Source: a virus
IMG/VR virus record: IMGVR_UViG_3300021964_000333
Coordinates: 1 to 29,994 of that record
Strand: one strand, 5' to 3'
DNA: 29,994 nt
How positions within the stretch are numbered: position 1 is the stretch's first letter; the number at the start of each line of letters is the position of its first letter. The position numbers and the translations under genes were made by a program. Positions 1-7,509 of this stretch are shown here, one piece after another. The notes under the pieces were generated by a model. That model searched no databases. It was not told the origin of the DNA and was given only the letters and a program-made list of their open reading frames with translations.

Positions 1-1
1 A

Positions 2-133
2 GTAGGACAAGAAGGTCCAGCAGTTCCAGCAGGGGCAGCACCACAGGATCAGACAGGCGCAGGTGGCGGTACTATTGGGACAGGCGTAGCACCAGTACCA
101 GGTGAGGAAGGGTTCTCTGGTAATGTCGCTTAA
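2..133 (+). CDS. C-terminal end of a structural protein, probably the portal
   Basis: Partial gene running in from the left edge; the open frame starts at base 2 and ends in TAA at 131-133, giving the last 43 residues. This tail is rich in Gly, Ala, Pro and Gln (for example PAVPAGAAPQDQTGAGGG), a flexible, probably disordered end. Podovirus portal proteins often end this way, and the portal normally lies just upstream of the scaffold and capsid genes, as here. The identification rests on position only because no conserved portal core is in the window. The next gene starts inside it in another frame (ATG at 123), so the two are probably translationally coupled. Confidence 0.5.
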   Translation, partial: VGQEGPAVPAGAAPQDQTGAGGGTIGTGVAPVPGEEGFSGNVA

Positions 134-314
134 AGCATTCGTAAATAATAAAGCTGAGTGGGACGCATTCTGTGAAGAGCTAGATGAGATGATCGGAATT
201 ATGCAGAAACGCTTAGAACAATCAGAACACGTAGTAGAGATACACAAGACGCAAGGTGGTATTGGTGCACTGCGTAGACTAAAATACTTGAGGGATAAAG
301 TTAATGGCGGATGA
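123..314 (+). CDS. Small conserved-looking phage protein, 63 aa, function unknown
   Basis: Charged, mostly helical 63-residue protein (starts MSLKAFVNN, ends LRDKVNGG) between the probable portal gene and the 605-aa gene. I chose ATG 123 because a GAGGAAGG ribosome-binding sequence lies at 104-111 and because starting at the in-frame GTG at 102 would use up that site. It overlaps the end of the upstream gene by 11 bases and the start of the next (ATG 304) by 11 bases, so the three look co-translated. No cysteines, membrane segment or catalytic motif are visible. I do not recognise the family; the position suggests a head-assembly or virion-related role. Confidence 0.7.
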   Translation: MSLKAFVNNKAEWDAFCEELDEMIGIMQKRLEQSEHVVEIHKTQGGIGALRRLKYLRDKVNGG

Positions 315-2121
315 AAAAGCAGACTTTGAGAGCCTAGAAGACTATAAAGAGTTTCTATCGAGCTTAGATGACATAGCAGAGTTCAGGGATAAAAAGGGCG
401 ATAAATATTCAGAGACAGCTAAGCGAATTAATACTTTTTCTTATCCATCAAGAAAGACTTCTCCGATTACTAGAGTAGAAGGTGTACCTCTTACAATAGC
501 TGGAAATGAAGTCTTAAAGCATAAAGAGTATAAAGATGAATATTTATCTAATAATCCATCACATGAGATAATTAAAGCTGATGGAACAAAGGATAGAGAG
601 TTTTCATACGACTTAAGTAGAGAATCAGGGGCTGCAGAGGGTGCTACGTTTTTAGAGGCTTTAGTAGCTGAGTTTGAGGTACTAGCAAATAAAGAAGCTG
701 AAGGTAAGATATCAGAAAAAGAACAAGGTTTACTTGATTCTTATAGGGTATTCCTGACAGAAAGAACAGGATATGCAGAAGGTGGTATGGCTATGGATGA
801 ACAAATGGATGCGGTATTTAAGTCTAGCCGTACAGATATAGACCCTGTGTCAGGCAACGAAGTACCACCAGGTTCTCTACCTGAAGAAGTACGTGATGAT
901 ATTCCTGCTATGTTAAGTGAGGGTGAATATGTTGTCCCTGCTGATGTTCTACGTTTCTATGGTGTTAAGTTCTTTGAGGACTTACGTGCACAAGCTAAGA
1001 TGGGCTTGGCTGAAATGGAAGCTAATGGTCGTATTGGCGGTGAGCCTATCGAAGAAGAAACGGGTGACGTTGGCATTTCTGATCAAGAGCTTATGGTCAT
1101 CATGGCTCAAGCCCCACAAGAAGAACCGCAACAAGTAATGGCTAATCAAGGTGGACTTATGGGCTTCCAAGCAGGTGGTCTAAACTATCCAGCGTATATC
1201 AAGCAGCCTGACCTAACACAGTTCGGCATGGCAGGTCCAGACTTCCAAGGTGGACTAGAGTATCGTACCTTTACTAACGATGCAGGTATGACTATTACTA
1301 TCCCATTCTTTAATGGTGATCCTATGGGTATGATTCCACCAGGTTATACAGAAGGTGATGCACCTACTAATACAGAACAAGCTGCACCACAGGTAGCGCA
1401 AGATGATGGGTTTGATGCAGCTTCAGCAGAACGTGCACGACAGCGTATTGCAGAACAAAAACCAGATAAAGAAATAGACTTTACTGATCCACAATCTGTA
1501 GAAGGTGCAGTAAATACGTATTACTCTTCTCAACCTTTACTTCAGGCAGGTGCTTCAGCAGTGTTAGGTCTTCCTGGTTTAGCTGCTAGTTACGGTATTA
1601 AGAAGTACGAAAAGAATAATCTACTAAAAGGTATCAATGCTGCAATAGAAGGAAGTGATGATCCTATTATAAAAGCTAAGCTAGAAGCACAGAAAGAACT
1701 TCTAGAAGATAAAGATAAGTGGAAAACTTCCTATGAAAAAAGAACTGAAAGTTTAGGTTTAGTCGATAGCATTAAGAACTTTTTTGGTTTTGGTGAAGAA
1801 GCTAAACAGTATACTAAACCTAAAGAAGTTCCTACAAATGAAAAATGGTCAGAGCAAGCTACAGGCAAGTGGGTAGATGCAACTAACCTTGTTAACTCTC
1901 TAGGCTCTGATGCTGATCCAAAAGAATGGCATGATGCAATACAAGCTCAAGCCGAAGCAAGTAGAGAAGCCACAGCAGCAGCAAAGGCCGCTTCTGGTTG
2001 GGGTACTGAAGATTACACACCAAGCGGTGCACCTGAACCAACAGTTTTTAATAACAATAATGACGAAGAAGAGAATAACAGCATGGGCTGGACTGATGAT
2101 GAAGGTCTAGGCGTAGGCTAA
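304..2121 (+). CDS. Putative virion structural protein, 605 aa
   Basis: Large acidic protein between portal and scaffold. Residues about 190-245 hold a block (PEEVRDDIPAMLSEGEYVVP) that I recognise as recurring in structural or hypothetical proteins of marine phages. A Gly/Met/Gln-rich stretch (GGLMGFQAGGLNYP) lies near residues 280-300, and a helical charged region near 430-500. The end is Ala/Gly/Asn/Glu-rich and probably disordered. There is no signal peptide or clear transmembrane helix. The first ~160 residues use AGA/AGG/CGA for arginine, while residues about 165-390 use mainly CGT, so the N-terminal part may have a separate origin. Role unproven; a head-associated or ejected protein is most likely from position. 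Confidence 0.65.
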   Translation: MADEKADFESLEDYKEFLSSLDDIAEFRDKKGDKYSETAKRINTFSYPSRKTSPITRVEGVPLTIAGNEVLKHKEYKDEYLSNNPSHEIIKADGTKDREFSYDLSRESGAAEGATFLEALVAEFEVLANKEAEGKISEKEQGLLDSYRVFLTERTGYAEGGMAMDEQMDAVFKSSRTDIDPVSGNEVPPGSLPEEVRDDIPAMLSEGEYVVPADVLRFYGVKFFEDLRAQAKMGLAEMEANGRIGGEPIEEETGDVGISDQELMVIMAQAPQEEPQQVMANQGGLMGFQAGGLNYPAYIKQPDLTQFGMAGPDFQGGLEYRTFTNDAGMTITIPFFNGDPMGMIPPGYTEGDAPTNTEQAAPQVAQDDGFDAASAERARQRIAEQKPDKEIDFTDPQSVEGAVNTYYSSQPLLQAGASAVLGLPGLAASYGIKKYEKNNLLKGINAAIEGSDDPIIKAKLEAQKELLEDKDKWKTSYEKRTESLGLVDSIKNFFGFGEEAKQYTKPKEVPTNEKWSEQATGKWVDATNLVNSLGSDADPKEWHDAIQAQAEASREATAAAKAASGWGTEDYTPSGAPEPTVFNNNNDEEENNSMGWTDDEGLGVG

Positions 2122-2187
2122 TATAATCCACATAACTATAAGGCTACCCAGTTATAACTTGACTGGCCCCAACATAAGGAGTAAACA

Positions 2188-3138
2188 ATGGCTGAAGTAG
2201 AACAAGTAGAAGTGCAATCAGTATCGCACTTACGTAACATGGCACGAGTTAATCGTGATGAAGAAGAACTACGTGAGCTTATGAAACAAGCTGGCATGGC
2301 GCAAGAAGATGAAACGCAGGAAGAAACCACCGATAGTGAATCCGATAGCGAAAGCACTGAGAACACCTCAGTTCAGGCAGAAAGTGTACCTGAACAAAAA
2401 GAGAAAAAGCCAGTTAAAGCCGAAGCACAAGAAGCGGATGATGCAGACCTAAGTGCTGAAGAGAAAACCTTTAAGCAACGCTATGGTGATCTACGCCGCC
2501 ACATGCAAGACAAAGAAAAGGAAGTAGCTGCTAAGCTAGAAAAGCTAGAGCAACAACTAGAAGCTGCTACTAAGAATGAGCTTGTACTACCTAAGTCAAA
2601 CGAAGAGATCGAAGCTTGGGCTAAGAAGTATCCAGACGTAGCAGGTATCGTAGAAGCTATTGCTACAAAGAAAGCTGACGAGAAAGCTGCATCACTAGAT
2701 ACTCGCCTGAAAGAGATCGAAGAGCTACGCATCACAGCTAAGCGTGAGAAAGCTGAAGCTGAACTAGCTGCACTACACCCTGACTTTGGTGAGATTCGCT
2801 CAGATGATGTATTCCATGAATGGGCTAAAGATCAGCCTAAGTGGGTACAAGATGCTCTATACGAGAATGTAGATGATGCTAAGTCTGTAGCTCGTGTGAT
2901 TGACTTGTATAAAGTTGACAAGGGTATTACTGGTAAAGTAAAATCTAGTAGTGACAAAGAAGCTGCTTCCTCAGTGAAGACAAAACGCAACACTACGCCA
3001 GAACACGATGAAGCATCTAAGTATCTTAGTGAATCACAAGTAGCTAAGATGTCTATGAAAGAATATGAGAAGCGCATGGAAGAAATATTTGAAGCCCAGC
3101 GCCAAGGAAAGTTTATTTATGATGTGTCAAGAAAATAG
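2188..3138 (+). CDS. Head scaffolding protein
   Basis: This 316-residue protein is strongly acidic and highly charged, lacks cysteine, and is mostly helical with coiled-coil heptads at residues ~95-210. The Ser/Glu/Thr-rich segment 35-85 looks disordered. The element ALHPDFGEIRSDDVFHEW (about residues 192-209) followed by a Trp-containing helix is typical of scaffold proteins of marine T7-like phages. It lies directly before the capsid gene, as gene 9 does before gene 10 in T7. Scaffold binds coat subunits, shapes the procapsid and leaves before DNA fills the head. The basic C-terminal helix (KEYEKRMEEIFEAQRQGK) would be the coat-binding end by analogy. A clear AAGGAG site sits 8-10 bases before the ATG. 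One CCCAGCGC site lies near its 3' end. Confidence 0.85.
   Translation: MAEVEQVEVQSVSHLRNMARVNRDEEELRELMKQAGMAQEDETQEETTDSESDSESTENTSVQAESVPEQKEKKPVKAEAQEADDADLSAEEKTFKQRYGDLRRHMQDKEKEVAAKLEKLEQQLEAATKNELVLPKSNEEIEAWAKKYPDVAGIVEAIATKKADEKAASLDTRLKEIEELRITAKREKAEAELAALHPDFGEIRSDDVFHEWAKDQPKWVQDALYENVDDAKSVARVIDLYKVDKGITGKVKSSSDKEAASSVKTKRNTTPEHDEASKYLSESQVAKMSMKEYEKRMEEIFEAQRQGKFIYDVSRK
3095..3102 (+). repeat. CCCAGCGC dispersed motif, site 1
   Basis: In the scaffold gene, codons gcc cag cgc (AQR). Extended form AGCCCAGCGC. Confidence 0.8.
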
Positions 3139-3170
3139 TTGACAAATGAATATTCATAAGTAAAACTATA

Positions 3171-3203
3171 GTATATACACAAATACAAGTGTGTATGCTT
3201 TTT
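3171..3203 (+). terminator. Possible weak intrinsic terminator after the scaffold gene
   Basis: GTATATACAC (3171-3180) and GTGTGTATGC (3189-3198) form a 10-pair stem with two G-U pairs around an 8-base loop, followed directly by five T. The stem is AT-rich and therefore weak. It could lower read-through into the capsid leader or only be a structural element. Confidence 0.35.
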
Positions 3204-3242
3204 AAGCACTAGCCACAAAAAAGAACTACCTCAACGTATAGG

Positions 3243-3250
3243 CCCAGCGC
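3243..3250 (+). repeat. CCCAGCGC dispersed motif, site 2
   Basis: The only copy outside genes, in the capsid leader; extended form GGCCCAGCGC starting at 3241. Because no protein constrains it, its presence supports a DNA-level role. Confidence 0.85.
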
Positions 3251-3267
3251 AGATAGGGCGGCCACCC

Positions 3268-3294
3268 TTGACGCTAAGCTGACTACCCTAATAT
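3268..3294 (+). promoter_or_regulatory. Candidate sigma70-type promoter before the capsid gene
   Basis: TTGACG (3268-3273) and TAATAT (3289-3294) are separated by 15 bases, shorter than the ideal 17, and the second box matches TATAAT at only four positions. An alternative is TTGACA (3139-3144) with TAAAAC (3161-3166) after 16 bases. Both are weak candidates supported mainly by their place before the most highly expressed gene. Confidence 0.25.
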
Positions 3295-3359
3295 GAAGAG
3301 CCTCTTTAGTGGATATGTAGTGTCTACTTTCACGCCATATCTATAAGGAGAAATTAACT

Positions 3360-4442
3360 ATGGCTATTACATCCGCATCGGGTGGATTTAACGGGAACTT
3401 TTCCCCAATCATCTATTCCAAACAGGCACAGATTGCTCTACGCAAAACTGCTGTCACAAACGCAATCACGAACAACTCCTACTTCGGAGAGATCGCAAAC
3501 CAAGGCGATACAGTTCGTATCCAAAAAGAGCCAGACGTAACAGTCAACTCTTTACAACGTCACACACCTATTTCTGTTGAGAAGCTAGATGACCAAGACT
3601 TCTCTTTGACCATCGACAAAGCTAACTACTTTGCTTTCAAAATGGATGACATCGAAGAGCAGTTCTCGCACGTTGACTTCACATCTTTGGCTGCTGATCG
3701 TGCAGCGTATAAGATGGCTGATTCAATGGACGAAGAAGTTCTTGGTTACCTATCTGGTTACACAGGTGGTGCAGGTTCATGGGCAGTAAACACAACTGCT
3801 TCAGGTGACAAAGCAAACTCAGCCGCCTCCAATGGTTCTGCAGCAGATAAAGTCGGTGCTGAACTTTTGGCAGCTAACCGTCTAGATGCTACAGACTTCG
3901 GAAACTTGACAATCTCTGCTACTGCAGGTGCAGGTTCGTCTATTCCTCTAGCACCACGTCTTCCAGGCGCAACAGCATTGTCAGCAACTACAGTGTCACC
4001 ACTAACAGTTATTGCACGTATGGCACGTATCATGGATACAGCTAACGTGGACTCACGTGGACGTTGGATCGTTCTTGACCCGGTATTTGTAGAAATGCTA
4101 AAAGACGAAGACGCACGTGTACTTAACGCTGATTTCGGCGGCACTGGCCTAATGAATGGCTTGGTATTGAACAACCTACACGGCTTCCGTGTTTATGTTT
4201 CAAATAACCTTCCATACTTGGGAACAGGTGCAGGTACAACAGGCGTGACTGCACAGGAAGCTAACTACGGTGTTATCGTAGCTGGTCAAGACGAAGCAGT
4301 AGCTTCAGCGGAGCAAATCAACAAAGTTGAGAACTACCGTGACCCAGACAGCTTTGCAGACATCGTTCGTGGTATGCACCTATACGGTCGCAAAATCTTG
4401 CGTCCAGAGGCAATTGTCACAGCGAACTACAACGCTGCTTAA
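3360..4442 (+). CDS. Major capsid protein
   Basis: This 360-residue protein forms the phage head shell. The N-terminal stretch (SPIIYSKQAQIALRKTAVTN), the central GDTVRIQKEPDVTVNSL, a peripheral-domain-like segment VLDPVFVEMLKDEDARVLNA and the C-terminal LYGRKILRPEAIVTANY are the kind of blocks seen in HK97-fold coat proteins of marine podoviruses. The position right after the scaffold and the strong AAGGAG (3345-3350, nine bases before ATG) fit the most abundant virion protein. No protease cleavage site or prohead protease is seen, consistent with scaffold-driven assembly. A long hairpin follows the stop codon (4459-4485). The family assignment is by recognition and was not searched. Confidence 0.88.
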   Translation: MAITSASGGFNGNFSPIIYSKQAQIALRKTAVTNAITNNSYFGEIANQGDTVRIQKEPDVTVNSLQRHTPISVEKLDDQDFSLTIDKANYFAFKMDDIEEQFSHVDFTSLAADRAAYKMADSMDEEVLGYLSGYTGGAGSWAVNTTASGDKANSAASNGSAADKVGAELLAANRLDATDFGNLTISATAGAGSSIPLAPRLPGATALSATTVSPLTVIARMARIMDTANVDSRGRWIVLDPVFVEMLKDEDARVLNADFGGTGLMNGLVLNNLHGFRVYVSNNLPYLGTGAGTTGVTAQEANYGVIVAGQDEAVASAEQINKVENYRDPDSFADIVRGMHLYGRKILRPEAIVTANYNAA

Positions 4443-4458
4443 TCTTAGATAAACTATT

Positions 4459-4488
4459 GGGCTGGTCTTGTCAAGAGGCTGGCCCTTT
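4459..4488 (+). terminator. Hairpin terminator directly after the capsid gene
   Basis: GGGCTGGTCTT (4459-4469) and GAGGCTGGCCC (4475-4485) pair over all 11 positions, four of them G-U, around the loop GTCAA, and TTT follows. The short T run suggests partial termination. The place matches T7 T-phi after gene 10, which lets the capsid message exceed that of downstream tail genes. Confidence 0.6.
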
Positions 4489-4524
4489 AGTACATCTACT
4501 TTCTCTTAAAAAGGACTCCAAACA

Positions 4525-4962
4525 ATGGCTATCACAACAGCAATGTGTACAAGCTTTAAGTCGGAACTATTGGGTGGTACTCATGATTTGGATACCCACA
4601 ATATCTATCTTGCACTAATTAAAGCTACACCTACAGGCACATATGGTGCTGCAACTACTAACTACTCTGATGTAACAGGTAACTCTGATGAAGCTACAGG
4701 TACAGGTTACACAGCAGGTGGACAACTATTAGATAACGTTACAATCTCTGTAGACGGCACAACAGCTATCGTAGATATTGATGACGAAGTATTCACATCT
4801 TCTACTATTTCAGCAGACGGTTGTATTATCTACAATGCGTCAGCTTCTAATGCTGCTATTGCAGTAATTGACTTTGGTGGTACACAGACATCAACAAATG
4901 GTGACTATACTATCCAGTTCCCAACTGCAGACGCATCTAACGCAATTATCCGCATCGCATAA
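4525..4962 (+). CDS. Small beta-rich virion protein, possibly head decoration
   Basis: This 145-residue protein is poor in charge and rich in Thr, Ala, Gly, Ser and Ile, with alternating beta-strand patterns throughout (for example TAIVDIDDEVFTSSTISADG). The N-terminus MAITTAMCTSFKSELLGG resembles small structural proteins that follow the capsid gene in several marine podoviruses and siphoviruses. It has a good upstream AAAAGGA site and lies just downstream of the capsid terminator. It could be a head decoration protein or a small tail/fibre component. No catalytic motif or signal peptide is visible. Position and composition support a virion role; the exact role is inference. Confidence 0.6.
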   Translation: MAITTAMCTSFKSELLGGTHDLDTHNIYLALIKATPTGTYGAATTNYSDVTGNSDEATGTGYTAGGQLLDNVTISVDGTTAIVDIDDEVFTSSTISADGCIIYNASASNAAIAVIDFGGTQTSTNGDYTIQFPTADASNAIIRIA

Positions 4963-4976
4963 TAGGAGCATAGACT

Positions 4977-7499
4977 ATGGCTCTCGTAATTAAAGACAGA
5001 GTAAAACAAACTACTACCACTACAGGTACGGGTACTCTTACCCTGAATGGTACAGTAGATGGCTTCCAGACTTTTGCTGCTGCTTTGTCTGACGGTGATA
5101 CTACTTACTATAGTATCTTTGAGCCTAGCACTAATAACTGGGAAGTCGGGCTAGGCACGTGGACAGAAGGTTCATCTCTCCTAGCTCGTACTACCGTATT
5201 AGCAAGTTCTAACTCAGGAAGTGCTGTTAACCTTACTGCACAAGCTGAAGTATTTATTTCACAACCTGCAGGTAAAGCTGCATTCTTTAATGCTGACGGT
5301 GATCTTGAGCTTAATCAAGACCCTACGTCTGCACTACACGCTGCGACAAAAGAGTACGTAGACACGATTGCTGCTGCAGGTTTACACTATCATGATCCAG
5401 TACGTGTTGAACGTGAAGGTAACCTAAGTGCTGATTACGATAATGGTACAGCAGGTGTAGGTGCTACACTTACTAACAACAGCACACAAGCTGCACTAGT
5501 CATTGATGGTGTTACATTAAGCACTAATGACCGTGTACTTATTTATGAACAAACAGATGCTACACAGAACGGTGTATACACTGTAACCAACACAGGTTCT
5601 GTAAGCACTAACTGGGTACTAACCCGATCAACAGACACAGATAGCTATGCCCCATCTGACCCTAACTCGTTTGGTAAAGGTGACGCATTCTTTGTACTAG
5701 AAGGTGCGGCAGGTGCAGGTGAACTATATGTCATGAACACTGAAGATACTATTACCTTTGGTACAACTAATATTACATTTACACAGGTAGCCTCTACTGC
5801 TGTATACAGTGCAGGTAATGGTATTACACTAACAGGTACTGTCTTTGCTGCTGATGCAGGTACAGGTGTTACTGTAGACGGTACAGGCATTAATATTGGT
5901 CAGGCTGTAGAAACAAGCTCTGATGTGACATTTAACACTGTAACAGCAGACCTAACAGGTGATGTCACAGGTAACGTTACTGGTGCAGTCACAGGTAATG
6001 CTTCTACAGCTACCGCCCTACAGACTGCTCGTAACATTGGCGGTGTATCATTTGATGGTACAGCAAGTATTAACCTACCAGGTGTTAACACTACAGGTAA
6101 CCAAGACACAACAGGCAATGCAGCTACTGCAACAGCTTGGGAAACAGGGCGTACTATCAGCCTGACAGGTGATGTTACTGGTAGTGTTACAGGTGTAGAC
6201 GGTACAGGTAACGCAACTATTGCAACTACTATTGCTGCTGATTCTGTAGCACTAGGTACTGACACTACAGGTAACTATGTAACGTCTGTAGCTTCAGGCA
6301 ACTACATTACAGGTGGTGCTGCAGGTTCCGAAGGTGCTGCTCTTACGATTGGCGTAGATGCTACTCCTAACAACACAGCATCTAAAGTTGTAGCACGTGA
6401 TGCATCAGGTAACTTCAGTGCAGGTACTATTACTGCTGCTCTTAGTGGTAACGCAAGTACAGCTACTTCTGCTGCTGCATTAACAACAGCACGTAATATA
6501 GCACTGACAGGTGCGGTTACAGGTAACGTAAACTTTGATGGCTCTGGTAACGTAAGCATTGCAACTACTGCTACATCTGATCCTACTCTTACACTTTCTG
6601 GTGACGTAACAGGTTCTGCGACATTTACTAACCTTGGTAATGCTACACTTACAACAACTATTGCTGATGATAGCCATAACCATATTATAGGTAACGTAGA
6701 TGGATTGCAGTCTGCCCTAGATGCTAAGTTGGCAAGTTCATCCTACACTGCATCTGATGTATTGACGAAGATCAAAACAGTAGACGGCTCTGGTTCTGGC
6801 TTAGATGCTGACAACCTTGATGGTTTGACATGGTTTAGCTCTGGCAAAGACTTACGGGGTACAAACATCTACGCAGATGATTGGTTCCGCAACTATAACT
6901 CTGGTGAAGGTCTTTATAACGAAACAAACCAGATGCACTTTGCAAGCTATGCAAATAATGCTTATAACGTGTATAGCAACCAAACATCATCACGCCTAAA
7001 TATGGCAACAAGCGGCAACGCTATTCGTGGTGCTGTTTATTCCACTGACTCAAACCAAATTGGCTTCTTAGATGCAGGTTCGGCGTGGGCGTATAGACAC
7101 GAATACAACACTTCGCATCATTGGAATATCGCTAACTCAGAATTCATGCGGCTTAACAATGATGGTCTGTTTTTATATGATGGTTCATTGCGTGAGGACT
7201 ATGACGCACTATCAGGCACATCACCAACCTGTAATGTAAGTAGTGGTGGTGCTTTTAGCCTCACAATGTCAGGCAACACTACGTTTACGTTCAGCGGTGC
7301 TACAAGCGGTATGTCTAATGGCTTCGTCCTACAGCTAACAGGTAACGGCTCAACAGTCACATGGCCTAGCTCAGTGAGGTGGGCAGGTGGTACAGCCCCA
7401 GATGCACCTGCAAGCGGTGAGACTGACATCTTGGTTTTCCATACACGTGATGGCGGTTCTAACTGGTACGGTGTACTCGCAAGTGATGCTGCTGCATAA
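4977..7499 (+). CDS. Long tail fibre protein with GDVTG repeats, 840 aa
   Basis: Residues 1-150 form a conserved-looking attachment region (MALVIKDRVKQTTTTTGTG; LHAATKEYVDTIAAAGLHY). Residues ~310-570 are repetitive, built from GDVTG, GNASTAT and TARNI units typical of triple-helical phage fibre shafts. DDSHNH with NVDGLQSALDAKL follows near residues 560-585. Residues ~625-735 (DWFRNYNSGEGLYNE, W- and H-rich) resemble fibre tips of the gp37 type. The last ~95 residues form a beta module (TFTFSGATSG, VTWPS, WYG) that is also found at the end of the 466-aa fibre gene at 11413. The protein probably binds the receptor on the host surface. It lies between capsid and tail-tube genes, not at the end of the late region as in T7. 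Confidence 0.8.
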   Translation: MALVIKDRVKQTTTTTGTGTLTLNGTVDGFQTFAAALSDGDTTYYSIFEPSTNNWEVGLGTWTEGSSLLARTTVLASSNSGSAVNLTAQAEVFISQPAGKAAFFNADGDLELNQDPTSALHAATKEYVDTIAAAGLHYHDPVRVEREGNLSADYDNGTAGVGATLTNNSTQAALVIDGVTLSTNDRVLIYEQTDATQNGVYTVTNTGSVSTNWVLTRSTDTDSYAPSDPNSFGKGDAFFVLEGAAGAGELYVMNTEDTITFGTTNITFTQVASTAVYSAGNGITLTGTVFAADAGTGVTVDGTGINIGQAVETSSDVTFNTVTADLTGDVTGNVTGAVTGNASTATALQTARNIGGVSFDGTASINLPGVNTTGNQDTTGNAATATAWETGRTISLTGDVTGSVTGVDGTGNATIATTIAADSVALGTDTTGNYVTSVASGNYITGGAAGSEGAALTIGVDATPNNTASKVVARDASGNFSAGTITAALSGNASTATSAAALTTARNIALTGAVTGNVNFDGSGNVSIATTATSDPTLTLSGDVTGSATFTNLGNATLTTTIADDSHNHIIGNVDGLQSALDAKLASSSYTASDVLTKIKTVDGSGSGLDADNLDGLTWFSSGKDLRGTNIYADDWFRNYNSGEGLYNETNQMHFASYANNAYNVYSNQTSSRLNMATSGNAIRGAVYSTDSNQIGFLDAGSAWAYRHEYNTSHHWNIANSEFMRLNNDGLFLYDGSLREDYDALSGTSPTCNVSSGGAFSLTMSGNTTFTFSGATSGMSNGFVLQLTGNGSTVTWPSSVRWAGGTAPDAPASGETDILVFHTRDGGSNWYGVLASDAAA

Positions 7500-7509
7500 G
7501 GAGTAAAGC

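Larger units (their letters stand above)
3139..3359 (+). promoter_or_regulatory. Non-coding leader region of the capsid gene
   Basis: At 221 bases this is the longest gene-free stretch in the window, and I see no credible ORF in it. In order it holds TTGACA at 3139-3144, directly after the scaffold stop; an AT-rich hairpin with a T run (3171-3203); a copy of the extended repeat GGCCCAGCGC (3241-3250); a GC-rich AGGG/CCCT stem (3255-3268) overlapping a second TTGACG; and a nested hairpin (GATATG 3312-3317 with CATATC 3336-3341, enclosing GTAG/CTAC) ending four bases before the AAGGAG ribosome site at 3345-3350. The hairpin-then-leader layout fits independent, high-level expression of the capsid gene. 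No transcript data support this; it is read from sequence alone. Confidence 0.5.

Noticed and set aside
102-122. GTG at 102 as start of the 63-aa gene
   Set aside because: The GAGGAAGG ribosome site would then lie inside the gene; ATG 123 is better placed.
2122-2127. Perfect TATAAT after the 605-aa gene
   Set aside because: No acceptable -35 box at the proper distance and no TG extension; AT-rich chance match is likely.
5645-6559. Several Val/Pro/Ala-rich minus-strand ORFs
   Set aside because: Antisense reflections of the GDVTG and TAT repeats of the fibre gene; no start signals or recognisable domains.
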